Origin: Chinchilla lanigera
Lineage: Eukaryota > Chordata > Mammalia > Rodentia > Chinchillidae
Reading direction: 5' to 3'
NCBI RefSeq assembly: GCF_000276665.1
Contig: NW_004955473.1
Location: 6,140,300 to 6,204,299 of the forward strand
Length of the DNA stretch: 64,000 nt
The notes under the pieces were generated by a model. It did no database searches. It was given only the letters and a program-made list of their open reading frames with translations, and was not told where the DNA came from. Made by a program: the position numbers and the translations under genes. Positions 1-10,420 of the stretch are shown here, piece by piece; within the stretch, counting starts at the first letter, position 1; each line of letters opens with the position of its first letter.

Positions 1-45
1 AAAAACCAAAAAAAAAAAAACAACAAAAAAAAAACAAATAATATT
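1..45. repeat. A-rich tract at window edge
   Basis: The plus strand starts with runs of A broken by C. The neighbouring L1 lies on the minus strand, so this cannot be its own 3' tail. It may be the poly-A tail of a plus-strand retroelement lying left of the window, or simple A-rich sequence. Confidence 0.6.
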
Positions 46-780
46 CTGTTCTTTTGCTGGAGATCTGGGAACTTGACTATTATATGTCTGGGTGTACTTT
101 TGTTTTGGTTGTTTTTGGTTGGAGTTCTATATGCCTCATTTACTGTATAGCAGGTTCTGTTTCCATGCTTGGGAAATTTTCTGCTATGATTTCTGCAAAT
201 ATTCTTTTTATGTCAGTTGTGTTGCCTCCTGCTGTTTCATTGAGTCCTATAAGTCGTACATTATTCCTCTTTGCCTCATCTTGCAGTTGTTGAATTAACT
301 TTTCCTGGATCCTTATTGAGTTTACAAGATCCTTTGTTTGACGGGCGCTCACTGCCATGCTGTCTTCAAAGTGTGAGATTCTATCTTCAGCTTCATTCAA
401 GTGGTTTTGGTAGCTTTCAGTGGCAGCTTTGTTTTCCTTTAAGTCTCTTAGAAACTGGTTCATGTGTTCTAAGTCCTTTCCATATTTTTCATTTAATGCT
501 TCTGTCCCTTGCCTTTGCTCTTCTATTTTCTCATATGTTCCTTCTTCAGACTTTTTGAGCAGTTCCTTCATTATTGTTGTCATTTCATTTTTTTTTCCTG
601 AGAGATTATTTCTTTTCTCATATCTTCTATAGCATTATGGAGTTGTTTCTTTACTTCCATTGCAATCATTTCAGCTATTTCAGGCCTGTGTTTACCAATT
701 TCCCCTATGTAGATGTCTCTTGGACTTGTTCTGTGGGGGCTCAAGTTTTGGGATTGTGTTTTAGTCCTTCATTTTGTCAT
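45..780 (-). pseudogene. L1 ORF1p fragment, decayed
   Basis: L1 ORF1p is the RNA-binding chaperone of the L1 particle: N-terminal coiled coil, RRM, C-terminal domain. The longest open stretch is 583 down to 140 (147 codons). It is rich in K, E and Q, contains a coiled-coil segment with the pattern EDRISHFEDSM, and then the family-typical junction RNNVRLIGL that opens the RRM. Upstream, from about 700 to 590, another frame continues the same protein (MEVKKQLHNAIEDMRKEI), so one frameshift lies near 590. A possible start codon is at 780, followed closely by a stop. Past 140 the frame is stopped, but degenerate ORF1 sequence continues to about 45. The C-terminal domain is missing. It is not functional. 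Confidence 0.85.
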
Positions 781-1258
781 GTTTGCTACTGGATGCAGAA
801 AGCTCAGTTTCCCTCTTCATTAGCTGCACAGCAAAGGCCACTAGTGTCCTTAGTTTTCCTGTTGGTCTGCTTTGCCCCTGAGTGACCTCTGAGAAGTGCT
901 ACTTAGTCTTGGGTTTTTAGTCAGTTGTTGATTTATAGCTAGTTATCCCAGGTCTCAGGCAGGCCTTGGTGTCAGCTGATGGCCGACCCTGTGATCCGGC
1001 ATCCCCTTGCATTTCAGGTCACGTGCACGGCCCAGACTCGGGTTGCAGTGCTGTGACAATCTCGGTCCAGTGGATCTATGTCCCCAGGCAGTTCAGGGTA
1101 AAGGCAAAACCCAGACACAAACTGCAGGGTCGACAGTTTGTGAACCACCTGATTCTGTGTCTCCAGTCAGTTCAGGACACATACAGGAACCTGATGCAGG
1201 CCTGATGGGCAGCAATCACAGACTGTGTGCCTGCAACCCCCTAGGGGGTCCAAGCGAA

Positions 1259-1812
1259 AGTAAAGCATGGACTCGAGCTGCTGGACCATCAGCTTTTGGA
1301 GCACTTGCTCACTTGGCACAGGGTGCGCACAGGGAGGGGCTACACATGCCCCCCACAGCCAGAGAAGTCCCTGGGTCTTCTGAGTGAGGACATTCTGTCT
1401 GCCACAGGTGCAGAGAGGGCAGAGACTCAGTCTGTAATGGCGGCGGGGTCCTGGGTCCCCCACAGTCCCCTCAGGAAGTACATGGGAAATACCTAGCTCT
1501 CTCCAGGAGTTTCAGCTGGGAACTGTGGCAGTGTTAGTAAAGCATGGAGTTGAACTGTGGGACCAACAGCTCTTGGAGCACTTGCTCACTCGGTGCAGGG
1601 CATGAGCCGGGAGGGTCTACATGTGCCCCCCACAGCCAGAGAAGTCCCTGGGGCTTCTGGGTGAGGACCTCCTCTCTGCTGCGGCTGCATGGAGGGCAGA
1701 GACTAAGTCTGTAATAGTGACGGGGTCCTGGGTCACCTGCTGTGCTCTCAGGAAGTAGATGGGAAATACCTGGCTCTCTCTGCGAGTTTCAGCTCCTCCA
1801 GGACATCAGCGA
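1259..1812 (-). repeat. Tandem ~277-bp units in L1 5' UTR
   Basis: The segment starting AGTAAAGCATGG at 1259 recurs at 1536, a 277-base period. The copies share long blocks, for example CACAGCCAGAGAAGTCCCTG and GGGAAATACCT, with scattered mismatches; similarity fades near 1790-1812. Tandem promoter units (monomers) are known in mouse and rat L1 5' UTRs at about 200 bp. This is a similar arrangement with a longer unit, and calling the units promoters is inference. Confidence 0.8.
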
Positions 1813-2069
1813 GCTTGCTAAGGATCTCTTCAGGAAGGCTCTGGAATGTTGGAATGCTGTGTATGCACGTCTCTGCCACAATGAACAGACAATGGCTCTC
1901 CTTATCACTCTGCTGTCCCCAGATTACTTCTAGCTCTATCTCTCACTCCACTGTATAAAAATGTAATTCTAGTCTTGTTTTAATGAAGAGATTGTTTACT
2001 TTCACTTAAACCTTTAGATTTACAGTAAAATATGTACAATACATTGAGTAATAGAGTGAGAATTAAAAG

Positions 2070-2200
2070 GGTCTTTAGAAGTCATTTCATCTACCTTCAT
2101 TTTCTGATGAGAAAATTAAAGGTATTAGAATGGCCTGTGTTACCATCTTGTGTCTTATCAGTGGAAGAACCAAAATCAAAACCTGGATGTTATAATTTCT
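2070..2200 (-). repeat. Possible MIR fragment
   Basis: The plus strand has the order typical of an antisense MIR core: CTTCATTTTCTGATGAGAAAA followed by an accessory AGAACCA-rich part. It is strongly diverged; an alignment would be needed. Confidence 0.35.
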
Positions 2201-3819
2201 CATGTTTTCTCACATTCCCATACTTTACTAGCAGTTTTTTCAAAGAGTTTAGAACTTTCTATTTCCTCCTTCTTTTATCCACCATATCAGCTTCATATTT
2301 TAGCTCCTGATAGTACTATATAAATTTTGGCATAATTTCTATAGCTTATAACTACTGTAAGATTATGGAGATATGAATAATGTATATTTAAGTGAACTTG
2401 ATATGGCAAAAATTTTACAGACAGCATTAAGATATGTTATAATCGGGATAAATTTTTGAATACAGTAAGGTTGAAGAAATTACTTGAACTTTAAAGATTA
2501 AAGTTTACTCTGATGTAAATTGATATGTTCAACTGAAACATATACTGGCAAATAATAATACAGGAAATATAGCAAAGTAAATTTTACATAGTGACAGAGA
2601 TAACAAGATTCAATGCAAATCAGCTGGATTCTTAGCTTCTCTGCTATTTTACCAGTGTTCCAGTAAAGAAGTGAGGAAGCGATATTCCTAGAGAAAGCTA
2701 GTGAGTGAGACCTAAGGTAATCAATCTAAATGATCATCTAAAGTCATCTGAATTAATCATCTAAAGTCATAATTTGCTCTGCAACTATCAGTTTTCTTTC
2801 TCTATTTAGTGTTGTGTTTTCTGTGTTGGCTGTCAAATGGGTAACTTTTGGACAAACAACCATGTGTTATGTGTTCAAAGATCTAAAAGATACCACAAAC
2901 TATATGTGGTCTGCATCAGATTTTGGGTCCCTTGGAATAAAGGCAATGCCTTTGTAATTACTGTATCCTATAATGCATATTCTCATTTATTCTTCTATGG
3001 ATGTCTCTTAACGTCCAATGGAATTGCAATGTACAAGGGTTCCCTAAAGGACCTCCTCCATTCTTTTAGGCTCTATCTGCAGTTCTCTTTTTCCTGGATA
3101 CTTCTAATACAGAAGCAGCTCTGAGTTTCCTTCCTATCTCAAATTCTTGACTTAAACTTATAAGGTAGATATATGGCAGTCCCTCAAAAAAGTTGAATTA
3201 ATTTAAATTCATTTAAATAGCTACATACTTGTGCATCATTTGTTGTCAATGATAACTTTTATATAGGTCTTGCTTCCCAGTTTGACTTAAAGTAAATTAT
3301 TGGTTGCCATGCCAGTGGCTATAAATTCAAATATGAGTTAATAGCATGCTTTAGGTTTTTCCAGTGCACCTAACTTTTATTGCCTTATGCTTGCAAGGGA
3401 ACTTTCTGAGGAGTCACAAATCAAGGACTTAATCTTGGATCAGGTTGCAATGCAAAAGCTGGCTTTAGTCAAATGGCTTTATATCTTAGAGTTTTGTCTG
3501 CAAAATGGAGTTATATGAGGTAAAGACTCAAGTCCCTTTTCACTTATGTCAGTTGGTGACTTCTCAGTCTTAATTCTTGAGTCAGGCTAGCATAAAGCAA
3601 CAGTTGACTTCCTCACAAAATCTTACACACAATTGTTTTGGGATTGCTTGTGAGCTAAAAATATTCATTTTACACCTTGTAGGACTGCATAAATAAAACA
3701 AAGAAGAATATGGTATGGAAAGTCTAAAATATTCATCATATAGCCACTTATATAGGAAAAAAAATTTAGACACCCTGGTAGGAGGGATGTAAACATGAGG
3801 TATAGGCCAAGGTCTGTGC

Positions 3820-3935
3820 AATTACATATGCAATTTGTCATGTCTTTCTGCCCTGTTTCTTCTATAAAATGGGGAGGATGATAGTAACTACAAATATGTT
3901 TTGATGTGAATATTAAATAAAACTTTAGAAAGCTA
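3820..3935 (+). repeat. MIR SINE fragment
   Basis: It contains TTTCTTCTATAAAATGGGG followed by a GATGATAGTAACTAC block, the conserved 3' half of MIR (TCATCTGTAAAATGGGGATAATAATAG). It is an ancient tRNA-derived SINE shared by mammals. Confidence 0.5.
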
Positions 3936-3969
3936 TCAACCACAGACATATGAATTTTTCTTTCATTCT

Positions 3970-4930
3970 TTTACTAAAAAATATCTTTTTCAAAATATAA
4001 TGGGCTTATAGGAGAGAATACAAAACTAAATATAGAGCCCATGAGTTTTCACAATGTGACCATTCACATGTAACCACCACATAGCACAGGTACAAACTGA
4101 AGAAGCCCGCCTTTGTAGCCTTGCAAGCACTCATTCCTCCTCACAGATAATCAGTACTCTGGTACTTACAGACATTCTTTCTTTAATTTTCTTTACATTT
4201 TTAGCATTTGTTTATATTCTTAAGCTCCATAATGTTTCACTTTTTAAACTCCATATAATTAGAATTCTGTAGTATGCATTCCTTGAGGACTACTTCTTTT
4301 TGTTCAATATTATGCTTGTAAAATTTCATCTCTGTTGCATTTTAGTGTAAAAAATTCTTTTGTGAATATGTCACATTTCATCTTGTATCTAGATTTTAGA
4401 GTTCATCCCAGTTTTCACCTGTCATGAATAATGTTCCTGTTGTATAAGTGCATGTATTATACTTGGATCAATACGTGAGAATAAAAATTGTAAGGTCTTG
4501 GATACAGAGGTCATATCTTGGTTGACTTGATTCTGTTCTGGTTCATACTTATTGTCCTGGAGTAATTTTTGTAATGTCCTATTTCACATTCAAAAATATT
4601 TTTGCTTTGCAAATAAAATAGGACAAAACAATCATGGAGGATACTTTCAGGTTCAAATTTAACTTAATTCCAAGTAGTTTCTCAAAGCAGCAATGTGCAT
4701 TCCCATCAGCACTGCATGACATTTTTCTGTTGCTTCCCGTGTTCATCAGTATTTATTTTCAGGCCTTTTAGGTTTTACTGTTCTAGTAGACACACAGCAG
4801 TATTTCATTTCCTTGAATAGTACTGAGGTTAATCACTTTTTGAAATGTTTATTGGCCATGTGGATTGCCATTCTGTTTGTGTTTGTGTGTCAGTTATTTC
4901 AGTTCTATCAATTTTGCTTTGCATATTAGT
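3970..4930 (-). repeat. Ancient L1 3' end, antisense
   Basis: The plus strand shows the familiar run of an antisense mammalian L1 tail. In order: a GTAACCACCACATAGCACAG-like block, a TATAATTAGAATTCTGTAGTATG block, a TTCAATATTATGCTTGTAAAATTTCATC block, and near 4845 TGTTTATTGGCCATGTGGAT. Decay is heavy and no frame survives. It may belong to the same old element as the HAL1-like pieces at 5205-5480, 8400-8755 and 9376-9990. Confidence 0.6.
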
Positions 4931-5044
4931 CTGTTATCATGTGATATAAATTTAGAAATATTATAAACTGCTATGATAAATATCTCTAATGCTGCTGTTT
5001 GTACAAGTATTTATTAAATTTCATATTCCATAGAATATATTTAA

Positions 5045-5166
5045 AGGTTGAGGTGAGTCTCAACCCAGGTATCCCTATGTAGTCTTAGGCTGACATCAAG
5101 CTTTAACATCCCTGCCTCAACCTCTCAAGTGCTAGGCTTATAGGCATGTACCACTAGGCCTCGCTT
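5045..5166 (-). repeat. B1-like SINE (7SL-derived)
   Basis: The reverse complement runs GAGGCCTAGTGGTACATGCC, then CTAGCACTTGAGAGGTTGAGGCAGG, then GTCAGCCTAAGACTACATAG. That is the order of a rodent B1 monomer (7SL-derived left part, then the GCCAGCCTGG/CTACA part). It is well diverged and no clear duplications flank it. It is the only 7SL-derived SINE recognised in the window. Confidence 0.75.
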
Positions 5167-5204
5167 ATTCTTTTGTTTTTGATATGTATCTTATTCATAT
5201 AATA

Positions 5205-5480
5205 TTTTTTAAAACATCTAGACCATGAACCTTTTAACTGGAATATGGAATTCATCTATACTCACTGCTATAACTGGTATATTTAGATTTAAAGCTTCCA
5301 TATATTATTTGCTTTTAAGTGGTTTTCCTTTACTCTTTTCAATTTTTTTCTTTATAACCTTATTTTGGATCAAAATAAATTCGCAAGTTTACTCTCCTCT
5401 TAAAACTGAAGGATCTCAAAACAGTTTAACTGAATTTTCACTGTTCCTGAATTATATGCTATTTTTTTGCCATATATTTT
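5205..5480 (-). repeat. Ancient L1/HAL1-like fragment
   Basis: The T-rich plus strand resembles the antisense HAL1/L1ME region downstream of ORF1 (ATTTAGATTTAAAGCTTCCAT, then TTTGCTTTTAAGTGGTTTTCC). Its place between the older L1 end (3970-4930) and the younger L1 at 5556 fits one interrupted old element. Assignment is tentative. Confidence 0.3.
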
Positions 5481-6654
5481 AATTTTATGATAAAAATAAA
5501 CATACATGTCATTTGTATATGTGAACATTAAAAACCTGAGGTGGATTTAATATAAAACAATTTATTTTTATTTGCTTATTTTTTATTTTAAAGAGAATTA
5601 AAAAAAACAAAAAATTGCAAAACAGACAAAAACAAAACAAAGAAAAACAATAAAAATGGTAAAGTGTTTCAAAGCAGAGTAATATTAATATTACACATTG
5701 TTATCTTCAACGAAGTTACCCTGATTACCAGATGTAAAAATGCAAGATTCATCACAACATTAAAGAGAATAAAAAATAATTAAAAATCCCATTAGAAGCA
5801 ATATAGAACTTCACTAGACAAGATGGTAGGAATATATCAATGGTTGTTATATTGCATATTGTTGTCTTCAAACTAGTTGTTCAGATTACCAGATATAAGC
5901 ACGCAAAATTGGTCAAAAAATTTAAGCATTAACTGTTCCTTTCAATAAACCATTAGACATCAGCAGTACAATTATCCCAGCTATCCTTCTATATACATAT
6001 ATGTATATATTTTTTCCCTTCTTCTTTTTCTCCTTTGCCTCATGCAAGTTATTCCTTTCTTTGAGAAATTTCTCTCCTTTTCATAATATCTATTGTATAT
6101 TTTGGGTCTTATTAACTCTTTCAGGTTGTTGCACTAGGGAGATAATATGATGTTTACACTTGTGGGTCTGTTCTAGACAGAAGTCCTTTGTCTGAGGGAC
6201 AGTTGGCTAAATTTTTTCCTATTTCATGGATTTTCTTTTTACTCTGTTGATGATTTCTTTTGATGTGCAAAAAGATTTCAATAAGATGAGATCCCACTTG
6301 TTGATTCTTTGAAGTATTTCCCATGCACTTTACTTTTTGTTCATGAACTCTCTGCCTACCCCTATGGCTTTGAGATTTCTACCTACTTTCTCTTCCAGTA
6401 GATTTAGAGTTTCTGTTTTAATATTTAGATCTTTGATCTATTTTCACTTTAGTTTAGTGTATGGTGTTAGACATGGGTCTAGTTTTAGTTGTTGGCATGT
6501 GGAAAGCCAGTTTTTACAGCGCTATTTATTAAAGAGGCTATCTTTCTTTGAGTGAACATATTTGGCCCCTTCCTCAAAGATAAGGGGGCTGGGTGTGTTT
6601 GTACTTGTGGCTGCATCTTCTAATCTGTTCCATCTGTTCCATTGTTCCAGAACT

Positions 6655-6687
<33 letters not shown>

Positions 6688-6861
6688 CTGCCTGAACAAT
6701 GCTGATCATATCACAGTAGCTTTGGAGTATAATTTCAAGTCAGGGATTTTGATGCCCCCTGCCTTTCCTTTGTTTCCCAGGATTGCCTTTGCTATTCTAG
6801 GCCTCTGTTGGTTCCATATGAATTTTAGGAATGTTTTCGCTAGATCTGTGAGTTTTACTAA

Positions 6862-6969
6862 TGGTATTTTAATTTTTTTTTTTCTGGTACCAGGAATTGA
6901 ACTCACTATCTCGCGCTTGCCAGGAAGGTGCTGTGCCGCTGAGCTAAATCCTCAGCTCCTTGGTATTTT
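6862..6969 (-). mobile_element. ID SINE inside L1
   Basis: The reverse complement is a tRNA-like body (GCTGAGGATTTAGCTCAGCGG near its start, GAGTTCAATTCC as B box) ending in an A-rich tail, seen as T-rich plus sequence at 6873-6883. The 9-base word TGGTATTTT flanks it at 6862-6870 and 6961-6969, and removing the insert restores continuous L1 ORF2 sequence. It is older than the copies at 15166 and 19685, judged by its substitutions. Confidence 0.87.
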
Positions 6970-7149
6970 CGTTGGGTTTGCATTGAATATACACAACAAT
7001 TTTGGGAGTACAGCCATTTTCACAATGTTGGTTCTTCCTGTCTATAAGCAAAGAATATCTTTCCATTATCTGAAATATTCTTCGATCTCTTTTTTCAGAG
7101 TATTGTAATTATCACTGTATAGACCTTTTAGTTTCTTTGTTAGATTGAT

Positions 7150-7821
7150 TCATAAGTATGTCATTTTTTTAGATGCTATTGTGAAAGGTGTGGTTTCCCT
7201 AATTTCTCTTTCAGCATATTTATTCTTTCTATACAGGAATATTTTTGACTTTTTGGTGTTGATTTTGTATTCAGCTGTGCTACTAAATTTGGTTATTAAA
7301 GCTATAAGCCTTTTGATTGAGTTTTTGGGGTCATCAATGTAGAGTATCATGTCATCTGCAAATAATAATAATTTCCCTTCTTCTTTTCCTGTTCTTATTC
7401 CTTTTATTTCTCTTTCTTGTCTAATTGCTCTGGCTAATACTTCCAGAACTATATTAAATAGGAGTTGTGACAATAGACATCTTGGTCTTGTGAGTGATTT
7501 TAGCATGAAAGCTTTCACTTTTCGTCCATTTAGTATGATGTTGGCTGTTTTGTCATAGATTGCTTTGATCAAATTGAGGTAAAGACCATCTATTCCTATT
7601 TTCTGTAGGGTTTTTATCATGAATGAGTGTTGGACTTTATCAAAAGCTTTTTCTAAATCTGTTGAGATGATCATATGGTTTTTGTCTTTAGCTTTATCTA
7701 TAAGGTGTATTACATTAACTGATATGAATATATTGAACCATCCCTGCATTCCTGGGATGCATCCCACTTGGTGATGATGTATAATCTTCTTGATTATTTG
7801 CTGCATTCTCTTTGCTTGCAT
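7150..7821 (-). pseudogene. L1 ORF2p reverse transcriptase fragment (open 223 codons)
   Basis: L1 ORF2p is the endonuclease/reverse transcriptase that copies L1 RNA at its target. This 223-codon open stretch covers fingers and palm. The motif A equivalent [10 protein letters not shown] is at residues 53-62 and the catalytic FADD of motif C at 154-157. Motif B, usually around [13 protein letters not shown], reads [13 protein letters not shown] at 111-123, so the key glycine is lost. Only this section of ORF2 is open. The endonuclease is absent (5' truncation), and C-terminal sequence continues in other frames down to about 6060, split by an ID. It is a fossil with one unusually intact window. 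Confidence 0.85.
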
Positions 7822-7962
7822 TTTATTGCATCTACATTCATTAGGGAGATTGACCTATAGTGTCTTTTTTGGTTAGATCTTTCTCTGGTTTTGGATGGGT
7901 CTTTCTCTGGTTTGGGTACCCAATTCATTCCTCCAAGAATGGGTTAGGGTAAATTCCTTCCC

Positions 7963-8115
7963 TTTTTTTTTAATTAAAAAACTGATGAAGCATTAATGAA
8001 GACAAAATCAAATAACCCAAAAACAACAAAAATGATACATGACCTCAAAACAAAATGATAGAAAATTTACAATTGTTACTACAGTACATACAGTTATCTT
8101 CAATGATGTTGCTCA
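7963..8115 (-). mobile_element. Short nested L1 3' end
   Basis: Inside the ORF2 region the sequence switches at a plus-strand T run (7962-7970) to A-rich sequence with the L1 3' UTR pattern (AATGATACATGACCTCAAAAC, then ACAGTTATCTTCAATG), then returns to ORF2. It matches the 3' UTR at 5600-5720 and 8800-8900. It reads as a severely 5'-truncated L1, or possibly as a local rearrangement. Confidence 0.5.
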
Positions 8116-8399
8116 GAATTGGCATTAAATCTCCAATTTTCTTATAGAATTCAGCTATGAATCTATCAGGACCTGGACTTTGTTGGTAAGTTTTTTTTTA
8201 AATTACATTTTCAATTTCAGTGGCTGATGTGTTATTCAGGATTTTTATATCTTCTTCATTCACCTTTGGTAATTCGTACATATCTAAGAATCTGTCCATT
8301 TCCTCTGCATTTTTCATCCTATGCGAGTAAAGATTTTTAAAGTATGTATTCATGATCTTCTGAATTTCTACAGGATCTCTAGTGATATATAACTTTTTA

Positions 8400-8755
8400 A
8401 AATACTTTCACATATGGACAGTTTTGTATACTGTTTTTATTTTCCTCCTATATCTCTGCCCTTATGTTTTGGACCATTTTTCCTTTAGCATAATTCAAAT
8501 TTCCTTTAGTGTGAGTCTACTAATGAGAATTCTTTTAGTTTATGTTTATCTGAAAATGATTTTATTTCATTATCATTCTTAAAGATATTTTCATTGGATA
8601 TAGAATTTTATGTTGGGAGGCCTTGCTACCCCATCATAGTGAAAGTAGAATTTTATTGTGAATTGATTTTTATTGTTGTGGGTACTCAACTATTAAACTA
8701 AGCATTTCTCCTTCAAAGAATTTTTTTCTTATTACTGCTATAAATATTTTGTCTT
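8400..8755 (-). repeat. Ancient HAL1/L1ME-like ORF1 region
   Basis: The plus strand shows the antisense order of a HAL1/L1ME ORF1 C-terminal region: TTCTTTTAGTTTATGTTTATC, then TTTATTTCATTATCATTCTT, then GATATTTTCATTGGATATAGA. No open frame survives. It continues the old element interrupted by the L1 at 5556-8395. Confidence 0.5.
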
Positions 8756-8756
8756 T

Positions 8757-9045
8757 CATTTAAGAAAAAAACAACATTAGACAAACAAATAAATAAAACA
8801 GCATAGGGAGAAATAAAAATGATACAGAATTTCAAAACATGGTGATAGGACATTAATAATGTTTGTTATACTACACAATATCATCTTCAAAATAGTTACA
8901 CATATAACCAGACATAGGAATGCAACATTGATCAATTACACATTATCAGTTGCTTTCAGTAAACCAACTGATATTAGTACTTCAATTATCCTAGCTATCC
9001 TGCTTATCTATATATCCATATTTTTCCCTCTTCTTTCTTTTTGCT
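8757..9045 (-). mobile_element. L1 3' UTR fragment, antisense
   Basis: The A-rich start (plus strand) and the words AAATGATACAGAATTTCAAAAC and ATCATCTTCAAAATAGTTACAC match the 3' UTR at 5640-5720 and 8030-8110. Only the 3' ~290 bases are present, so it is a 5'-truncated insertion. Confidence 0.65.
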
Positions 9046-9139
9046 AAAACAATGTGCAGTATAAGAACTATTGGTGAACTCCTACGATTTTGTGTGGTGA
9101 AGCTCTGTATCATTTCCAATGCTTTTAAAAATTATTTTT

Positions 9140-9375
9140 ATGGTTTTTTACTTGTTACTGTTTTTGACTGTTTGATCAGTCTTACATTCTTATGTCTAAT
9201 GAACTGAGAAACTTTGTTGAACATGACAATATATAATTTAGCAACCATTGTAAATTTCTATCATTTTGTCTTAAGGTCTTGTTTCACTTTTGCTATTTTT
9301 GTGTTGTTTTGATTTTGTCTTTATTGTTGTTTTGTCAGTTTTTAATTTTTAAAATATTTTCATCTTTTTCTTCAG
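9140..9375 (+). mobile_element. L1 3' UTR fragment, sense
   Basis: The words TGTTTGATCAGTCTTACATTC and TGTTGAACATGACAATATATAA match the sense L1 3' UTR copies at 22480-22580 and 48150-48220. With the antisense copy at 8757-9045 it forms a diverged inverted pair about 100 bases apart. Confidence 0.55.
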
Positions 9376-9990
9376 TGTCACCATGATACATCTGTGGCTT
9401 TATTTTCATTTACTATATTCTTTGGGATTTCTAAACATTTGAGTATGTATCATTCATCAATTTTGAATAATTTATAGCTCTTCTTTGCTCAAATACTTCT
9501 GCCCCATCTTGTTTAAATTGTTTTATGAGATTCTGGTTAACTGTCAGCTTTTCTCATTTCATACTTTATATCGCTTACCTTATTTTATTTTCATTCCATT
9601 TCATCTTTCTATTTGGTTCATCCTAGAAAAGTTTCTTTTAATGCATAATTTTCTGTTTTTTAAATTTCTTTTCAGCTGTTTAGGCTGACCTGTGCAAGCT
9701 TGAATTTACTTTTTGAACTATTTATAATTTCTTTTTTATTGCTATTTGGTTTGGTCATTGTATTTTTTACATTGTAGATTTCCTTGGTAAATTTTTATAG
9801 TTCAGTTTTTATCTATATGAAAATATTAAGCATACTTGCATCTAGTTATATCTTTATTATTACTTACTGTATTTCTTGTGGATGCCTCTCTGTTGTTATG
9901 ATATCAACAAAAGTTAACGTGTTCCTTTATATACCTTCTTATTTACGTTTGCTGAATGTTATATTTGGAAATAAACCTTAAAAAATGTAG
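9376..9990 (-). repeat. Ancient HAL1/L1ME-like 5' part
   Basis: T-rich plus-strand sequence resembling the antisense HAL1 ORF1 N-terminal and 5' region (CATGATACATCTGTGGCTTTA, TTCATCAATTTTGAATAATT). Its order relative to 8400-8755 fits a minus-strand element whose 5' end lies to the right. Decay prevents a firm call. Confidence 0.42.
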
Positions 9991-9999
9991 AGTACATTT

Positions 10000-10420
10000 A
10001 GTTTTAAGAAAAACCATAAAAGCAAGACAGATAGTTATTACGTACCTCATATTCATTTCTCCTAGTGTTACTATCTTAATATGGTTCATTTGTCATAATT
10101 AATGAAGCAATGTCATTGCATTATCTAATGATAATCTAACTTAGATCCATAGTTTAGGCAGGTTTCCTTAGTGCTTACCTCATGTCCTTTTTCTGTTCCA
10201 ACATAACATTTAGGTATCATGCACACTTAAGTTTTTCTTCACTGTGACAGTTTCTCAGATCTTCTTTGCTGTTGATAACCTTGAGAGATTTGAAGAGCTC
10301 AGGTCAGATATTTTGAAGAATATCCCTCAATTAAAATTTGTTTGGGCTATGATATCTGACGTGACTTATATGTAGTTACCATAAAATTACCATAGTAATT
10401 TTGAGATAAGAAATTATTCA
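10000..10420. repeat. Possible old L1 tail fragment
   Basis: The segment AGAGATTTGAAGAGCTCAGGTCAG followed by TTTTGAAGAATATCCCTCAATT resembles a conserved block of an ancient mammalian L1 3' end. Only short blocks match, so orientation is left open. Confidence 0.3.

Larger units (their letters stand above)
45..1935 (-). mobile_element. LINE-1, 5' end only (5' UTR plus part of ORF1)
   Basis: Reading the minus strand from about 1935 down to 45 gives a GC-rich leader followed by an ORF1-like frame. The stretch from about 960 to 1830 is clearly more GC-rich than the rest of the AT-rich window, as expected for an L1 5' UTR, and it carries an internal tandem duplication (1259-1812). ORF1 breaks off near 45, next to an A-rich tract. 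ORF2 and the 3' UTR are absent from the window or lie to the left. The 5' limit near 1935 is set by the return to AT-rich sequence and is approximate. Confidence 0.85.
1936..3969. other. No gene seen; AT-rich unassigned sequence
   Basis: Short frames here have no recognisable domain or codon signature. Two MIR-like patches are listed separately. A 15-base word ATCATCTAAAGTCAT occurs twice, at 2733 and 2756, a small tandem duplication with a 23-base period. Confidence 0.5.
5556..8395 (-). mobile_element. LINE-1, 5'-truncated, antisense
   Basis: From about 8395 down to 5556 the minus strand gives the ORF2 reverse transcriptase region, the ORF2 C-terminal part, and an AT-rich 3' UTR ending in a T-rich plus-strand tract near 5556-5600. 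Two later insertions interrupt it: an ID SINE at 6862-6969 and a short L1 3' end at about 7963-8115. The 3' UTR is pyrimidine-rich on the plus strand near 6010-6060, the mirror of the purine tract seen in sense copies. The 5' end stops in the early reverse transcriptase region, the usual 5' truncation. Confidence 0.85.

Noticed and set aside
1007..1463. CpG-island promoter of a cellular gene
   Set aside because: The GC-rich stretch lies directly upstream of a minus-strand L1 ORF1 and contains tandem L1 5' UTR units.
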